Under the pieces are notes generated by a model. That model was not told where the DNA came from. It did not search any database and saw only the letters and a program-made list of their open reading frames with translations. 44,672 nucleotides of DNA from an uncultured Bacilli bacterium (GTDB lineage: Bacteria > Bacillota_I > Bacilli_A > RF39 > UBA660): assembly GCA_944371315.1 (NCBI GenBank), contig CALVXN010000005.1, forward strand, positions 1 to 44,672, written 5' to 3'. The position numbers were made by a program, and so were the translations under genes. Shown piece by piece: positions 16,422 through 26,807 of the stretch (its first letter is position 1; each line of letters begins with the position of its first letter).

Positions 16422-17192
16422 ATGAAAGAGATTAAAAAAAGTGAACTTTTAAGTTATCCTGAATTTAGTGAATCTATTTATTGGAGTCAAAAAAATACTT
16501 TATATAAAATATGTAAATTATTACCAGTTGAACATGAACGAATAGAATTTCTAAAATTTATTTATAAATTAGATATTCCAGGTTTAATTAAGCCATTAGA
16601 TTTATTAAGTAATGAAAAAATATATGGTTATGAAATGCCTTATGTTGATGGGACTACCGTAGATAAAGTCTTAGTTGCCTCAACTACCGATATTAACGTA
16701 ATACAGATAATTAAAGAAATGTTTAATATCTTGGGTAAAATACATGAACATTTCATTTATGGTGATATTAGATGTTCCAATATTATGATTTCTAATAATT
16801 TACCATTGTTTATTGATTAGGATTCTGGAAAACCTTTAAATTCCAATTATTGGGTTGTTTCATATTATAATTTATTCATTAAAAGGCAATATGGAGCTAA
16901 TAAGCTTGAAGATATCGCTAAATTATATATTTGTGCATTATCATTACTCTATCAAATTGATATAGAACTATTTGTTATGCGTTATGGTCCATATGCTTTA
17001 AGAGATTTCTTAACTGATGCTAATGTTAATAGCGAAATTGTTAATGCATTAAATATTTTGATTAGGGTTTATGAAGAAGAAAAAGATTCAACAAATTATG
17101 ATTTTATTGAAATGTTTTCAATTATTAATTTACCTTCTAGTAAAGAAAAAGAATTAATTAGAGCCAGATTAAATCCTTTTATTAGAAAATAA
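16422..17192 (+). pseudogene. Kinase-fold gene interrupted by an in-frame TAG
   Basis: First of three tandem paralogues. The frame reads MKEIKKSELLSYPEF to FID, then TAG at 16818-16820, and continues in the same frame for 124 codons to 17192 (DSGKPLNSNYWVVSYY onward, ending LIRARLNPFIRK). The paralogues have IDWD at this spot, so the change is TGG to TAG at the Trp of the metal-binding motif. Everything else, including the catalytic loop YGDIRCSNIM, is intact, so the mutation is recent or the codon is sometimes read through. The start is the ATG at 16422 with GGGGG upstream; a GTG at 16410 is also in frame. Confidence 0.7.
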
Positions 17193-17209
17193 CTATTTAG
17201 GAGAATGAA

Positions 17210-17980
17210 ATGAAAGAAATTGATAGAAGAATTATTGAAACATTTCCAAAGTTTTCAAAAGATATTTATTGGAGCATGGATAGAACTTTATATAAAATAT
17301 GTAAATTTGATTTATCTACATTAAATAGAATTAATTTTTTAAAATATGTTTATGGATTAGATAATGTTCCTGGTTTAAATTTACCATTAAGTTTATTATA
17401 TGATGATGAAATTTACGGCTATGAAATGGCTTATATAAATGGTTCATGTAACATTGATGAGTATATATCGGTATCAAATAAAGATAAAGATGTAAGAAAG
17501 ATTATATCAAGTATATTTGAAGCATTAAAAGAAATTCATAAATATTTTATATTTATAGATGTTCGCAATTCAAATATTTTAGTTAAAGATAATAGTGCTA
17601 TATTTATTGACTGGGATTTTGGAATTATTAAAGGGACAGAAGATTATGCAAGATCTTATTATCGGGTATTAACAAGAAAATATATAGGAACTGTTTTAGA
17701 AGATTTAGTAAAAGCTTTTATTAGTGCTTTATCCCTACTATATCATTGTGATATTGAATTTTTTATGACAACTCATAATTTATTTGATTTACAAAGTTTA
17801 TTAGAAAGTATAAATGCCGATAAAGAAATTATTCATTGTGTAAAATTATTTACTGGATTGTATGTTTATGATGAAAGAGTTAAAGATTTTGACTTTACAA
17901 ATATGTTTTTAAATGTTAATTTACCAACTAAAAAAGAAAAAGAATTAATTAGAGAAAGGATTCGTCATATTAGAAAATAA
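17210..17980 (+). CDS. Kinase-fold (APH/CotS-like) protein, second tandem copy
   Basis: 256 residues. The catalytic loop is HKYFIFIDVRNSNIL (Asp117, Asn122) and the metal motif is FIDWDFG (Asp134/136), as in aminoglycoside/choline kinases and CotS-type coat proteins. A classical glycine loop is not evident. GGAGA lies 6 bases before the ATG. It sits 17 bases after the broken copy and 16 before the next, so the three are probably one transcript. Its position beside spoVID-ysxE suggests a spore-coat or spore-envelope role. The substrate is unknown. Confidence 0.7.
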   Translation: MKEIDRRIIETFPKFSKDIYWSMDRTLYKICKFDLSTLNRINFLKYVYGLDNVPGLNLPLSLLYDDEIYGYEMAYINGSCNIDEYISVSNKDKDVRKIISSIFEALKEIHKYFIFIDVRNSNILVKDNSAIFIDWDFGIIKGTEDYARSYYRVLTRKYIGTVLEDLVKAFISALSLLYHCDIEFFMTTHNLFDLQSLLESINADKEIIHCVKLFTGLYVYDERVKDFDFTNMFLNVNLPTKKEKELIRERIRHIRK

Positions 17981-17996
17981 CGAATTGAGGTGTTTT

Positions 17997-18770
17997 ATGA
18001 TAGAAATAGATAGAGAAATTATAAAAACTTATCCTAAGTTTTCTTTAGGAATATATAAAGGTGAAAATAATGATTTATATAAAATATGTCCTTCATTTCC
18101 TGATAAAGAGCAAAGAATAAATTTTTTAAAATTTATGAATAGTTTTAAATCTTTTCCAGGAGTTTTATTACCAACAGATTTATTATGTGATAGAGAAATT
18201 TACGGATATAAGATGCCTTTTATAAGCGATGCCCAAGATATATCTTTATTAGTATCTCGTGATGAACAAGATAAAGATGTTAGAAAAATAATCTTAGATA
18301 TATTTGCAATTTTAAAAGAAATACATAAATATTTTATTTTTAATGATATTCGCACTTCTAACATTTTAATTAAAGATGATAGTGCTATTTTTATTGACTG
18401 GGATTTAGGAATAATTAAAAATTCTACTGATAAAGCATGCTGTTATTATTATACTTATAATATATCGTATATAGGAACCATTTTTGAAGATATTGTTAAA
18501 GCTTTTATTAGTGCTTTATCATTATTTTATCATTATGATTTAGAAATTTTTATGAAAAAACATAGCATTTTTGATTTAAGAGAATTATTACTTAATGCAA
18601 AAGCCGATAGAGAAATAATACATACAATAGACATTATAATTGATATATATTTTAAAAAAAGAAAAATGGAAGAACTAGATGTTGTAGGTTTATTTGAAAC
18701 AATTGATTTACCTAGTAAAAGAGAAAAAAATAGAGTTAGAAAAAGAATAAAATCTCAAGTTAATAAGTAA
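17997..18770 (+). CDS. Kinase-fold (APH/CotS-like) protein, third tandem copy
   Basis: 257 residues, paralogous to the previous gene along its whole length. The catalytic loop is HKYFIFNDIRTSNIL and the metal motif FIDWDLG. I chose the ATG at 17997 because GAGGTG lies 5 bases before it; a TTG at 17985 is in frame but has no site. The C-terminus is strongly basic (KRIKSQVNK), as in the other copies. The stop codon lies in the loop of the terminator that ends the cluster. Likely function is as for the second copy. Confidence 0.7.
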   Translation: MIEIDREIIKTYPKFSLGIYKGENNDLYKICPSFPDKEQRINFLKFMNSFKSFPGVLLPTDLLCDREIYGYKMPFISDAQDISLLVSRDEQDKDVRKIILDIFAILKEIHKYFIFNDIRTSNILIKDDSAIFIDWDLGIIKNSTDKACCYYYTYNISYIGTIFEDIVKAFISALSLFYHYDLEIFMKKHSIFDLRELLLNAKADREIIHTIDIIIDIYFKKRKMEELDVVGLFETIDLPSKREKNRVRKRIKSQVNK

Positions 18771-18786
18771 CATTGAGATTTTTTAT
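18749..18786 (+). terminator. Terminator of the kinase-fold cluster, bidirectional
   Basis: AATCTCAA (18751-18758) pairs with TTGAGATT (18773-18780), with As before and a T-run after. The stop codon of the third kinase is in the loop, and the convergent queA ends just inside the T-run, so it may serve both genes. Confidence 0.8.
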
Positions 18787-19799
18787 TTTATAAACATTGC
18801 ATCACCAAAAGAGAAAAAACGATAATTATTTTTTATAGCAAACTTATATGCATTTAATATATATTCTTTACTTGATAATGCTGAAACTAACATTAATAAA
18901 GTGCTTTTAGGTAAGTGAAAATTAGTAATTAGTCCATCAATTGCCTTAAACTTATATCCTGGATAAATAAAAATATCAGTCCATCCACTACATGCTTCAA
19001 ATTTGTCATATTTACTTCTAACAGTTTCTAAAACTCTTGTTGAAGTTGTTCCAACTGCATAAATTTTACCTTTACATTCATTTAAAGTTTTGGCAGTTTC
19101 TTCATTTATTATGTAGTATTCGCTATGCATTTTATGTTTTGTAATATCAGTTTCTTCAACTGGTCTAAATGTTCCAAGACCTACATGTAAAGTTACATAA
19201 CATATAGTTATTCCCTTTTCTTTAATTTGATTTAGTAGTTCTTTAGTAAAATGTAGCCCTGCTGTTGGTGCTGCAGCAGAACCAATATTTTTAGCATAAA
19301 CTGTTTGATACCTTGACTCGTCTTCCAATTTTTCATGTATATATGGAGGAAGTGGCATTGTTCCTAACTTATCTAATATTTCCATTAGAATACCTTCATA
19401 TATTAATTCCACTTCAACTATTCCTTCATCCATTTTTTTTATGACTTTTGCTTTTAGTAAACCATTTCCAAAAGTTATAATTGTTCCCTCGCGTAATCTT
19501 TTTTGAGGCCTTGATAAACACTCCCAATTATTATTTTCAATATTTTTCAATAGTAATAATTCTATTACTGCTTTTGTGTCTTCTTTTTCCCCAATTAATC
19601 TTGCTGGAATAACTTTTGTATCATTTAATACTAAAATATCATCTGGAGTAATGTAATCTATTACATTTTTAAATATATCTTCTTTTAGTTCTCCATTATT
19701 TTTATCCATGATTAATAATTTTGAATCGCTTCTATTTTTAAGAGGAGTTTGAGCAATTAATTCTTGTGGTAAATCATAGTTGTATTCTTCAATATTCAT
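18783..19799 (-). CDS. queA: tRNA preQ1(34) S-adenosylmethionine ribosyltransferase-isomerase QueA
   Basis: 338 residues, the normal length. QueA moves the ribosyl part of S-adenosylmethionine onto preQ1 in the anticodon wobble position of tRNAs for Asn, Asp, His and Tyr, giving epoxyqueuosine. Recognisable segments are [21 protein letters not shown] at the N-terminus, [42 protein letters not shown] and [13 protein letters not shown]. tgt is not in the window. Its ATG overlaps the tmk stop by 4 bases (ATGA), so it is coupled to that gene. Confidence 0.97.
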   Translation of the reverse strand: MNIEEYNYDLPQELIAQTPLKNRSDSKLLIMDKNNGELKEDIFKNVIDYITPDDILVLNDTKVIPARLIGEKEDTKAVIELLLLKNIENNNWECLSRPQKRLREGTIITFGNGLLKAKVIKKMDEGIVEVELIYEGILMEILDKLGTMPLPPYIHEKLEDESRYQTVYAKNIGSAAAPTAGLHFTKELLNQIKEKGITICYVTLHVGLGTFRPVEETDITKHKMHSEYYIINEETAKTLNECKGKIYAVGTTSTRVLETVRSKYDKFEACSGWTDIFIYPGYKFKAIDGLITNFHLPKSTLLMLVSALSSKEYILNAYKFAIKNNYRFFSFGDAMFIK

Positions 19800-20473
19800 T
19801 TTATTAATTCCTCAAACTTTCTTTCTAATTCATCATTAATATCATCAATTGTTCTAATAACATCATCTTTAACACAATCTATTTTTATATACCCATATCT
19901 TTCAGTTAATTCTAAATATGCATCCTCTGCTCTTTTTAAATGGTCTTTATTTGATTCATGTTGATCAGCAGACTCACTTCTACTCTTTTTAAGTATTGCA
20001 GCATATTCATATGGCATATATAAAAATATTACAGCATCTGGTCTAGGTAATTCCATTATACCAAATTCAAGTTCATCTAATTTTTCATACATTTTTACTC
20101 TTTCTTCTTTAGTATTTAGTTTTCCTCCTTGATGAGCCATATTTGATTCAACATATCTATCAAGTAAAACTATATCACCATTATTTAAATGATTTTCTAT
20201 TTCTTTGATATTATAACGACGATCTGCTGCATAATAAGCTGATGCTACTAATGCATCAACATTTGCTGCTCCCTCAGGAAACCAACCATCACATATTTGT
20301 TTTTTACCCAAATATGGTCCTCCAACAATTTTACCCGTTGGGCAATCATAATTTGGAAAACTAAAATTATATATTTTTACATTCTTTTTTGCAAATTTTT
20401 CAACTAACTTCTTTACTTGTGTTTCTTTTCCTGAACAATCTGTTCCTTCAATTACTATTAACTTACCTCTCAT
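19796..20473 (-). CDS. tmk: Thymidylate kinase (dTMP kinase)
   Basis: 225 residues. It phosphorylates dTMP to dTDP. Seen are the P-loop [10 protein letters not shown], the DR motif in [14 protein letters not shown] and a lid region rich in Arg/Lys ([23 protein letters not shown]). The form is slightly longer than the ~210-residue classic enzyme and carries an insert after the P-loop ([20 protein letters not shown]), as in the eukaryote-like branch. It lies directly after thyX, which makes its substrate, and before queA. Confidence 0.92.
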   Translation of the reverse strand: MRGKLIVIEGTDCSGKETQVKKLVEKFAKKNVKIYNFSFPNYDCPTGKIVGGPYLGKKQICDGWFPEGAANVDALVASAYYAADRRYNIKEIENHLNNGDIVLLDRYVESNMAHQGGKLNTKEERVKMYEKLDELEFGIMELPRPDAVIFLYMPYEYAAILKKSRSESADQHESNKDHLKRAEDAYLELTERYGYIKIDCVKDDVIRTIDDINDELERKFEELIK

Positions 20474-20488
20474 ATTACTAACACTCCC

Positions 20489-21679
20489 TTATATTTTATT
20501 TTTTAAATTAATACCATCTTTAAAATTACATTTACTATAACATACAAAATCTTTAAATGTGCATCTTGCTCCTTTTAAATAATTTTTTATATCTTCTTTT
20601 AATGGATTATTACTTTTTTCTAGAGTCTCACTATATTTATGCAATGTATTTTTTGTTTGATTCATTATTTCAAGCTGAGCACAACTGCATAATCGTTCTT
20701 TACATTTTAATATGAAGTTTTCATATGTTCCACGTTCAAAAATTGTTATCAACCTACCACATGGATAAACATCTTTTACGCTTTTTATATCTTCTAACCA
20801 TTCATTTTTTAATGCATCATCATCAAGCAATATTGGTGGTATAAAATATTTATCATCATCATTAATTTCAATTTTATAGTCTATTGTTCTATGCCTTTGA
20901 GCTTGAGCAAGCATTGCAAATGATCCTTCATAAACTGTTGCATAAACATCACCAAAATACTCTTCTTTTTCTTTTAAGTTTGAACCAAACAAAGAAATAC
21001 TTCTATTTTTTTCATTTTTTAATAAACCTTCATCTAATATATTTAACTTTTCTAATTCATCAATAAATTCTTGCATATATTTAGATAATTTATGAGAAAA
21101 GTCATCATTACTCGCTTGCTTTTTTATATATTTTTTAAACCAAGATACTATATAATTAATTTGTCTTAATGATGTAGTATAAATCATTGTTGTTGGCATA
21201 AAAACTGTAATTAGATATCTGGCATTTTCTTGAGCCAATTTAGTAATTTTGCTATCACTAAATGTATCTTTATATATTTCCTTTATTTTTCTTTCAAATA
21301 TTTTTAACCATTTTTCATAAAGTTCTATTTCTCTTTTAGAAATTATACTGTCTTTACCAGCTTCTATTTTTGTATATCTAGCTGATTTTTCACTAGTAGT
21401 ATATTCTTTTTCATTATTTAATATCATAGCTAATATTTTAGGTATATTAGTTATATTTAAACTCATGTAAATGTGATCATATACACTATGATGCCCATTA
21501 TCTTTCGTTAGAACTATTCTTCTTTTAGTCTTTTCTTCACTTTCTTCTTTTAATTTATTAAAACCCTCTAAATCATAACAAACTCCTGCAAATTTACCAC
21601 TAAGCATTAAACACTCATCTAAATCTAATTTACCATCTAATGTATCAAAATAAGACTTTGCAATATCAATTTTTATCAT
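20489..21679 (-). CDS. thyX: ThyX-like flavin-dependent thymidylate synthase with two domains
   Basis: 396 residues, roughly twice a usual ThyX (about 220-250). The first half has GHHSVYDH, SEKSARYTK (the S-x-x-R-Y part) and RYLITVFMPTTMIYTTSLRQ, but the RHR element is replaced. The second half has QAQRHRTIDYKIEI (RHR present, SxxRY absent) and RLCSCAQLEIMNQT, like the ThyX end AQxEIR. So the two halves look like ThyX domains that share the signature between them. The C-terminus adds a Cys-containing tail (CTFKDFVCYSKC). The ATG at 21679 has AAGGGA 6 bases upstream; the ATG at 21697 would overlap glyA. Neighbours glyA, folD and tmk support a thymidylate role. Confidence 0.8.
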   Translation of the reverse strand: MIKIDIAKSYFDTLDGKLDLDECLMLSGKFAGVCYDLEGFNKLKEESEEKTKRRIVLTKDNGHHSVYDHIYMSLNITNIPKILAMILNNEKEYTTSEKSARYTKIEAGKDSIISKREIELYEKWLKIFERKIKEIYKDTFSDSKITKLAQENARYLITVFMPTTMIYTTSLRQINYIVSWFKKYIKKQASNDDFSHKLSKYMQEFIDELEKLNILDEGLLKNEKNRSISLFGSNLKEKEEYFGDVYATVYEGSFAMLAQAQRHRTIDYKIEINDDDKYFIPPILLDDDALKNEWLEDIKSVKDVYPCGRLITIFERGTYENFILKCKERLCSCAQLEIMNQTKNTLHKYSETLEKSNNPLKEDIKNYLKGARCTFKDFVCYSKCNFKDGINLKNKI

Positions 21680-21689
21680 TTTTATTCCC

Positions 21690-22916
21690 TTAATCATACC
21701 ATAATGGGTATTTTTTTGTAATTTTTAATACTTCATTTTTCATTTCGTTAATTACATTTTCATCTTTATTATTTTTTAAAGTCTTCGCTATAATTTTACC
21801 TATTTTTGTAAAATCGCTTTCTAGTAAACCTCTGGTAGTCATTGCTGGAGAACCTAATCTAATTCCACTAGTAACCATTGGAGATTCGCTATCGTTTGGT
21901 ATAGCATTTTTATTTACAGTAATATTAATGCTATCTAAGATATTTTGGGCATCTAATCCGGTAATACCACATGAACTTTTAACATCAACTAATATTAAAT
22001 GATTATCAGTTCCATCGGATACAACGTGAAATCCTTCTTCTTGTAAGCTTTTTGCTAATGCTTTAATATTTTTTAAAACTTGTTCTTGATACGTTTTAAA
22101 TTCCGGTTGCATTGCTTCATAAAAGCATTGTGCTTTTGCAGCAATCACATGCATTAAAGGACCACCTTGAATTCCCGGGAAAATTACTTTATCAATTTTT
22201 TTAGCAATTTCTTCATTATTAGTTAAAATTAATCCCCCTCTTGGACCTCTTAAAGTTTTATGTGTTGTTGTTGTAACGATATCAGCATAAGGAAGTGGTG
22301 ATGGATGAAGATTTGTTGCAACTAATCCAGCAATATGAGCCATATCTACAAATAAATACGCTCCAACTAGGTCAGCAATTTCTCTAAATTTTTTAAAATC
22401 TATTATTCTTGAATAAGCACTTGCTCCAGCAATAATCATTTTTGGTTTTTCTTTTAATACTTTTTCTTTTATTGCTTCATAATCTATTATTTCACTTGCC
22501 ACATCTATGTTGTAATCAACTATTTCATAATCTTGTCCACTAAAAGACATTTTATGTCCATGAGTTAAATGTCCACCATTTGCAAGATTCATTCCCATAA
22601 CTTTATCTTTGGGTTTTAATAATGCCCTATATACTGCCATATTAGCACTGGATCCTGAATGAGGTTGAACATTAGCATATTTACAATTAAATAACTTTTT
22701 TGCATATTCTATGGCAGTAGATTCAATAACATCAACATTTTCACATCCACCATAATATCTTTTGTTTGGGTAACCTTCAGCATATTTATTTGTTAATATG
22801 CTACCTTGTAATTTTAATATATCTTTTGATACATAATTTTCACTGGCAATTAGTTCAATATTTTCTTCTTGCCTAATTCTTTCATTCTTTAATGCATTTT
22901 CTAATATTTTATCCAT
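21690..22916 (-). CDS. glyA: Serine hydroxymethyltransferase
   Basis: 408 residues, typical length. It interconverts serine and tetrahydrofolate with glycine and 5,10-methylene-tetrahydrofolate, using pyridoxal phosphate. Recognised segments are ASENYVS near the N-terminus, [44 protein letters not shown] and [13 protein letters not shown] with the PLP-binding Lys. Its ATG overlaps the folD stop by 8 bases, and it is followed closely by thyX, which consumes the methylene-folate. AAAGGGG precedes the ATG. Confidence 0.98.
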   Translation of the reverse strand: MDKILENALKNERIRQEENIELIASENYVSKDILKLQGSILTNKYAEGYPNKRYYGGCENVDVIESTAIEYAKKLFNCKYANVQPHSGSSANMAVYRALLKPKDKVMGMNLANGGHLTHGHKMSFSGQDYEIVDYNIDVASEIIDYEAIKEKVLKEKPKMIIAGASAYSRIIDFKKFREIADLVGAYLFVDMAHIAGLVATNLHPSPLPYADIVTTTTHKTLRGPRGGLILTNNEEIAKKIDKVIFPGIQGGPLMHVIAAKAQCFYEAMQPEFKTYQEQVLKNIKALAKSLQEEGFHVVSDGTDNHLILVDVKSSCGITGLDAQNILDSINITVNKNAIPNDSESPMVTSGIRLGSPAMTTRGLLESDFTKIGKIIAKTLKNNKDENVINEMKNEVLKITKKYPLWYD

Positions 22917-23745
22917 TTTTTATACCCCTTTCATACATAAAAATCAAATTATCTATAATCATTGCAACTGTCATTGGTCCTACTCCACCTGGATTTGGTG
23001 TTATATATTTTGCTTTTTTAGACACATTTAAAAAATCTACATCTCCAACTATTTTTCCATCAATTTTAGCAACTCCAACATCTATTATTGTTGCATTTTC
23101 TTTTATCATATCTTCTTTTATTAAATGTGGAATTCCTGTTGCACTAATTAATATATCTGCTTTTTTTGTTATATCTTTTAAATTATTAGTTTTAGAATGT
23201 GCTATGGTAACTGTTGCATCTTTATTTAGCATTGCTAAACTTAGTGGATGACCTACTATATTTCCTCTTCCAACTATAACAACATTTTCACCGCTTATTT
23301 TTATTTTATACTCTTCTAAAAGTTTAATGATTCCTTTAACTGTGCATGGTAAAATTGTATCTACCCCAAGATATAAATTATAAATATTTTCTTTAGTAAA
23401 TCCATCTACATCCTTTTTAGCATTTATTAAACCACTACACTTATTAAAATCTATTTGACTTGGAACTGGACTTTGTAAAATTATACCTGTAATTTTATTA
23501 TCACTATTTAATTTATTTATTAATTCAATAAGATATTCTTCTTTTGTTTCTTCATCTAATAAATATTTATCTACTTCTATACCCACATAATTACAAGCAA
23601 GTTCTTTGTTTCTTATATATATTTTACTTGCTTCATTATTTCCAACTAAAATAATAGCAAGTTTTATTTTGTAATTATTATCATTTATAATTTTTTTGTT
23701 TTCATCTAATATTTTTTGTTTTAAGGTTTTACCATCAAGTATCAA
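22909..23745 (-). CDS. folD: Methylenetetrahydrofolate dehydrogenase/cyclohydrolase FolD
   Basis: 278 residues. FolD oxidises methylene-tetrahydrofolate and hydrolyses methenyl- to formyl-tetrahydrofolate. The key signs are [24 protein letters not shown] (with the catalytic Lys in the YxxxK pattern), GIILQSPVP, the [15 protein letters not shown] nucleotide site and the end motif [13 protein letters not shown]. It overlaps ruvB by 4 bases and glyA by 8. In many Firmicutes folD lies between nusB and xseA; here that slot holds a HipA-like gene and folD is in the thymidylate cluster. Confidence 0.97.
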   Translation of the reverse strand: MILDGKTLKQKILDENKKIINDNNYKIKLAIILVGNNEASKIYIRNKELACNYVGIEVDKYLLDEETKEEYLIELINKLNSDNKITGIILQSPVPSQIDFNKCSGLINAKKDVDGFTKENIYNLYLGVDTILPCTVKGIIKLLEEYKIKISGENVVIVGRGNIVGHPLSLAMLNKDATVTIAHSKTNNLKDITKKADILISATGIPHLIKEDMIKENATIIDVGVAKIDGKIVGDVDFLNVSKKAKYITPNPGGVGPMTVAMIIDNLIFMYERGIKNG

Positions 23746-24764
23746 AATAATCCCCCACTTTCAAATAAAGATCTGTTATGATCTATTCCTAAATGTTCAT
23801 AAGCTTTTTCACATGCAACTCTTCCACTTCTTGTTCTTTTAATAAAACCTTCTTGCAATAAAAAAGGCTCTACTACATCTTCAATAGTTGTTATTTCTTC
23901 CCCAATGGCAGTAGATATTGTTTCAACCCCAACAGGTCCGCCATTAAATTTATTAATTAATGCTTCTAAATATTCAATATCAATATTATCTAAACCATAT
24001 TTATCTACATTTAATCTATCAAGAGAATCTATAGTTGTTTCTAAATTTATTGTAGAATCTCCTTTTACCAAAGCAAAATCACGGACTCTTTTAAATAATC
24101 TATTAGCAATTCTAGGTGTTTTTCTACTTCTTTTTGCAAGTTCAACTGCTGCATCATCTTCGATTGGCATATTTAAAACCTTACTTGTTCTTTTAACAAT
24201 ATTTGCAAGTTCATTATCTGAATAAAATTCTAATTTATTAACTATTCCAAATCTATCTCTAAGAGGACTTGATAAATCTCCTGCTCTAGTTGTTGCTCCT
24301 ACTAATGTAAAAGGAGGTAAATCTATTTTTACACTTCTACTTTTTCCTTCACTACCAATTACTATATTTATTGTAAAATCTTCCATTGCAGAGTATAAAA
24401 TTTCCTCAATAAATGAAGGTATTCTGTGTATTTCATCTATAAATAAAACATCTCCAACTTCTAAATTTGAAAGTATCGCTGCCAAATCACCACTTTTTTC
24501 TATTGATGGACCTGTTGCTGTTTTAATGTTTGAACCCATTTCATTAGCAATTATATGAGCAAGTGTTGTTTTTCCTAGACCAGGAGGACCATACAATAAT
24601 ACGTGATCTAATGGTTCATTTCGCATTTTAGCAGCTTCTATAAATATTTTTAAATTTTCTTTTATCTTTTCTTGTCCAACATACTCTTCTAAATTTTCTG
24701 GTCTTATATTTTGTTCAAAGACATCTTCTGGTTTTAAATCTGCTTCAATTATTCTTTCACTCAT
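23742..24764 (-). CDS. ruvB: Holliday junction DNA helicase RuvB
   Basis: 340 residues, an AAA+ motor that drives Holliday junction branch migration with RuvA. It has [11 protein letters not shown] (Walker A), FIDEIHR (Walker B), the sensor region [19 protein letters not shown] and the winged-helix C-terminus with [19 protein letters not shown] lies just before the ATG, and a minus-strand TATAAT at 24790-24785 is a likely -10 box. ruvA is not adjacent. Confidence 0.98.
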   Translation of the reverse strand: MSERIIEADLKPEDVFEQNIRPENLEEYVGQEKIKENLKIFIEAAKMRNEPLDHVLLYGPPGLGKTTLAHIIANEMGSNIKTATGPSIEKSGDLAAILSNLEVGDVLFIDEIHRIPSFIEEILYSAMEDFTINIVIGSEGKSRSVKIDLPPFTLVGATTRAGDLSSPLRDRFGIVNKLEFYSDNELANIVKRTSKVLNMPIEDDAAVELAKRSRKTPRIANRLFKRVRDFALVKGDSTINLETTIDSLDRLNVDKYGLDNIDIEYLEALINKFNGGPVGVETISTAIGEEITTIEDVVEPFLLQEGFIKRTRSGRVACEKAYEHLGIDHNRSLFESGGLF

Positions 24765-24810
24765 TTTATACCCTCCTTGTTTTTATTATACAATAGTTCG
24801 TATTCATTTT

Positions 24811-25350
24811 CTATTTTTCTTTTAAAATTTTATCAATATAGTCTTTTACTTCTAACCAATTACTAACTTTCTCATGTTTACTAATGGTTTTTGATGAACA
24901 AAATCGCAAGGTTTTTATATTGGCTTTTTTAATTTCATCTAAGACTTTTTCTTTATCATCAATAAATATATCTATATTATTTTTAATACATGCATCAACC
25001 TTACTCTCTTGTTTAAAAATTATTTTATCATAATAAATTTCTTTATTACTTAAGTATTTTTTAGTAATAGGAATTAAATTTTCTAAGCCTAAAGAACCTC
25101 TTGCAGTAATAAATATTATTTTACAACCATTATCTTTTAAATAATCTATTACTTCTTTTGCACTTTCGTTTAGTTCTACATCATTTTGTATTTTTTCAAT
25201 ATTTTTCCTAATAAAAAAATCAAGTGTTTTTTTATCTAGATTATGATAATCTAAAATACCTTTATATTCTTCATTTTGATGTAAAATTTCATTGGCAAGC
25301 TCACTTGTTTTTGTCAAAGTATCATCAATATCAATTCCAATATTTAACAT
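24811..25350 (-). CDS. HAD-family 5'-nucleotidase-like hydrolase (NT5C/YqfW type)
   Basis: 179 residues. GIDIDDTLTKT gives the DxDxT nucleophile motif of the HAD superfamily, ITARGS the second motif and IFIDDKEKV the fourth, so the phosphatase core is complete. This pattern and length fit the deoxyribonucleotidase (NT5C)/YqfW-like branch, whose members remove phosphate from nucleotides, and it lies beside thymidylate genes. The substrate is not shown. It precedes ruvB with a gap of 46 bases and has AAGGAGAA before the ATG. Confidence 0.75.
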   Translation of the reverse strand: MLNIGIDIDDTLTKTSELANEILHQNEEYKGILDYHNLDKKTLDFFIRKNIEKIQNDVELNESAKEVIDYLKDNGCKIIFITARGSLGLENLIPITKKYLSNKEIYYDKIIFKQESKVDACIKNNIDIFIDDKEKVLDEIKKANIKTLRFCSSKTISKHEKVSNWLEVKDYIDKILKEK

Positions 25351-25425
25351 ATATTCTCCTTATTATTTTCTTTCTAATATTTATTTTAACATACTTATTT
25401 TTTTTTGAATATCCTAAAAATGATA

Positions 25426-25454
25426 TTGTATAATTTTTCTAAATAGTTTATAAT
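25426..25454 (+). promoter_or_regulatory. Sigma-A promoter of the pilus ATPase gene
   Basis: TTGTAT (25426-25431) and TATAAT (25449-25454) are 17 bases apart. RNA would start near 25461, shortly before the AAAGGA ribosome site and the GTG at 25478. Confidence 0.55.
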
Positions 25455-25477
25455 TGAATATAGAATAAAGGATATGT

Positions 25478-26779
25478 GTGATACAAATGTTTAGAGATTT
25501 TGACTACGAAAATAAACCTGTTGTAGACATAGTAAACGAAATGATTATCGATGCTATTAATAAAAAAGCATCCGATATTCATTTTGACCCTACTGAAGAT
25601 TCCCTAAATGTCCGCATTAGAATTGATGGGGAACTTTTAGAATATGCTAAAGTTCCTAATTTCGTCAAAAAAAATCTCTTAACTAGAATAAAAATCATAT
25701 CTGGAATGAATATTACTGAAACAAGATTACCTCAAGATGGTGCCATAAAAAACTTAACTGATAAATTAGATTTAGATTTACGTGTATCTAGTTTACCTAT
25801 TGTTGATGGAGAAAAAATAGTTATACGTATTTTAAACTATTCTATGAGCACAGCAGGATTAGAAAATCTTGGATTATCAGATAAAAATTTAGAAAAGATT
25901 AATAAATTAATAAAAGTTCCAAATGGAATTATACTTGTAGCTGGTGCTACTGGTAGTGGTAAATCAACTACTGTTTATGCTATGTTACAAGTATTAAATA
26001 CTGTTTCAAGGAATATTATTACTGTTGAAGATCCAGTTGAAATGAAAATTGCTGGCATTAATCAAGTTCAAGTTATGAGTGATATCGGTCTTACTTTTGG
26101 CAATACTTTAAGAAGTATTCTTAGACAAGACCCAGATATAATAATGATCGGAGAAATTCGTGATGATGAAACTGCTCGTATTGCAGTTAGAGCATCTATT
26201 ACTGGACACCTTGTTTTATCTACAATACACACTAATAATTCATTAAACACTATTGAAAGATTACTAGATATGGAAGTAGAAAGATATTTATTAGGTAGTG
26301 CTTTGTCTGGTATAATATCTCAAAGATTAGTTAAAAGATTATGTCCTAAATGTAGAACAAGCCGTCCTACTACTCAATTTGAAAAGGTTCTATTTGAAAA
26401 AGTTTTAAATCAAAAAGTAGATCAAGTTTATGCTCCTCATGGATGTAGTGAATGTATAAATGGATATACCGGTCGAATTGCATTACATGAAATACTAATA
26501 ATGAATCAAGAAATACGCGATGCTATTACAAACAATATTCGTAAAAATGAATTAAGACATCTTGTTTATGATCGTAGTGATGTTACGAGTTTACTTAAAG
26601 ATGGTCTTGAAAAAGTTGTTGCAGGTCTTACTAGTATTGAAGAGATATTAAGAGTTATCGATGTTGATGAAGATATCGGGGAAGATGAAGAAGATATTAA
26701 AGCAGCATTCATGGGAAAACCACAAGAAGTTAACGAAACTATGGATATTGTATCTAATGATGAAATTGAAACATTATAA
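25478..26779 (+). CDS. Type IV pilus/type II secretion assembly ATPase (PilB/GspE family)
   Basis: 433 residues of the secretion ATPase superfamily. It lacks the N-terminal N1 domain of long PilB/GspE proteins and begins at the N2 domain (ASDIHFDP). It has Walker A GATGSGKST (156-164), the Asp box, Walker B IIMIGEIRDDETA, the His box and a zinc-binding CPKC...CSEC pair. The tail is acidic. It drives subunit extraction for pilus or pseudopilus growth at the membrane. GTG at 25478 is supported by AAGGA 5 bases before. It is a single-gene unit here; the prepilins at 10.6-12.7 kb are likely substrates. pilC and pilD are not in the window. Confidence 0.88.
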   Translation: MIQMFRDFDYENKPVVDIVNEMIIDAINKKASDIHFDPTEDSLNVRIRIDGELLEYAKVPNFVKKNLLTRIKIISGMNITETRLPQDGAIKNLTDKLDLDLRVSSLPIVDGEKIVIRILNYSMSTAGLENLGLSDKNLEKINKLIKVPNGIILVAGATGSGKSTTVYAMLQVLNTVSRNIITVEDPVEMKIAGINQVQVMSDIGLTFGNTLRSILRQDPDIIMIGEIRDDETARIAVRASITGHLVLSTIHTNNSLNTIERLLDMEVERYLLGSALSGIISQRLVKRLCPKCRTSRPTTQFEKVLFEKVLNQKVDQVYAPHGCSECINGYTGRIALHEILIMNQEIRDAITNNIRKNELRHLVYDRSDVTSLLKDGLEKVVAGLTSIEEILRVIDVDEDIGEDEEDIKAAFMGKPQEVNETMDIVSNDEIETL

Positions 26780-26807
26780 AACCAACTAATAAAAGTTGGC
26801 TTTTTTA
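26780..26807 (+). terminator. Rho-independent terminator of the pilus ATPase gene
   Basis: CCAACT (26782-26787) and AGTTGG (26794-26799) pair around AATAAA, then C and six T. It is placed directly after the stop codon. Confidence 0.85.

Noticed and set aside
16977-17192. Separate small gene starting with ATG at 16977
   Set aside because: It is the in-frame remainder of the kinase-fold gene after the TAG; homology runs through the stop from both sides.
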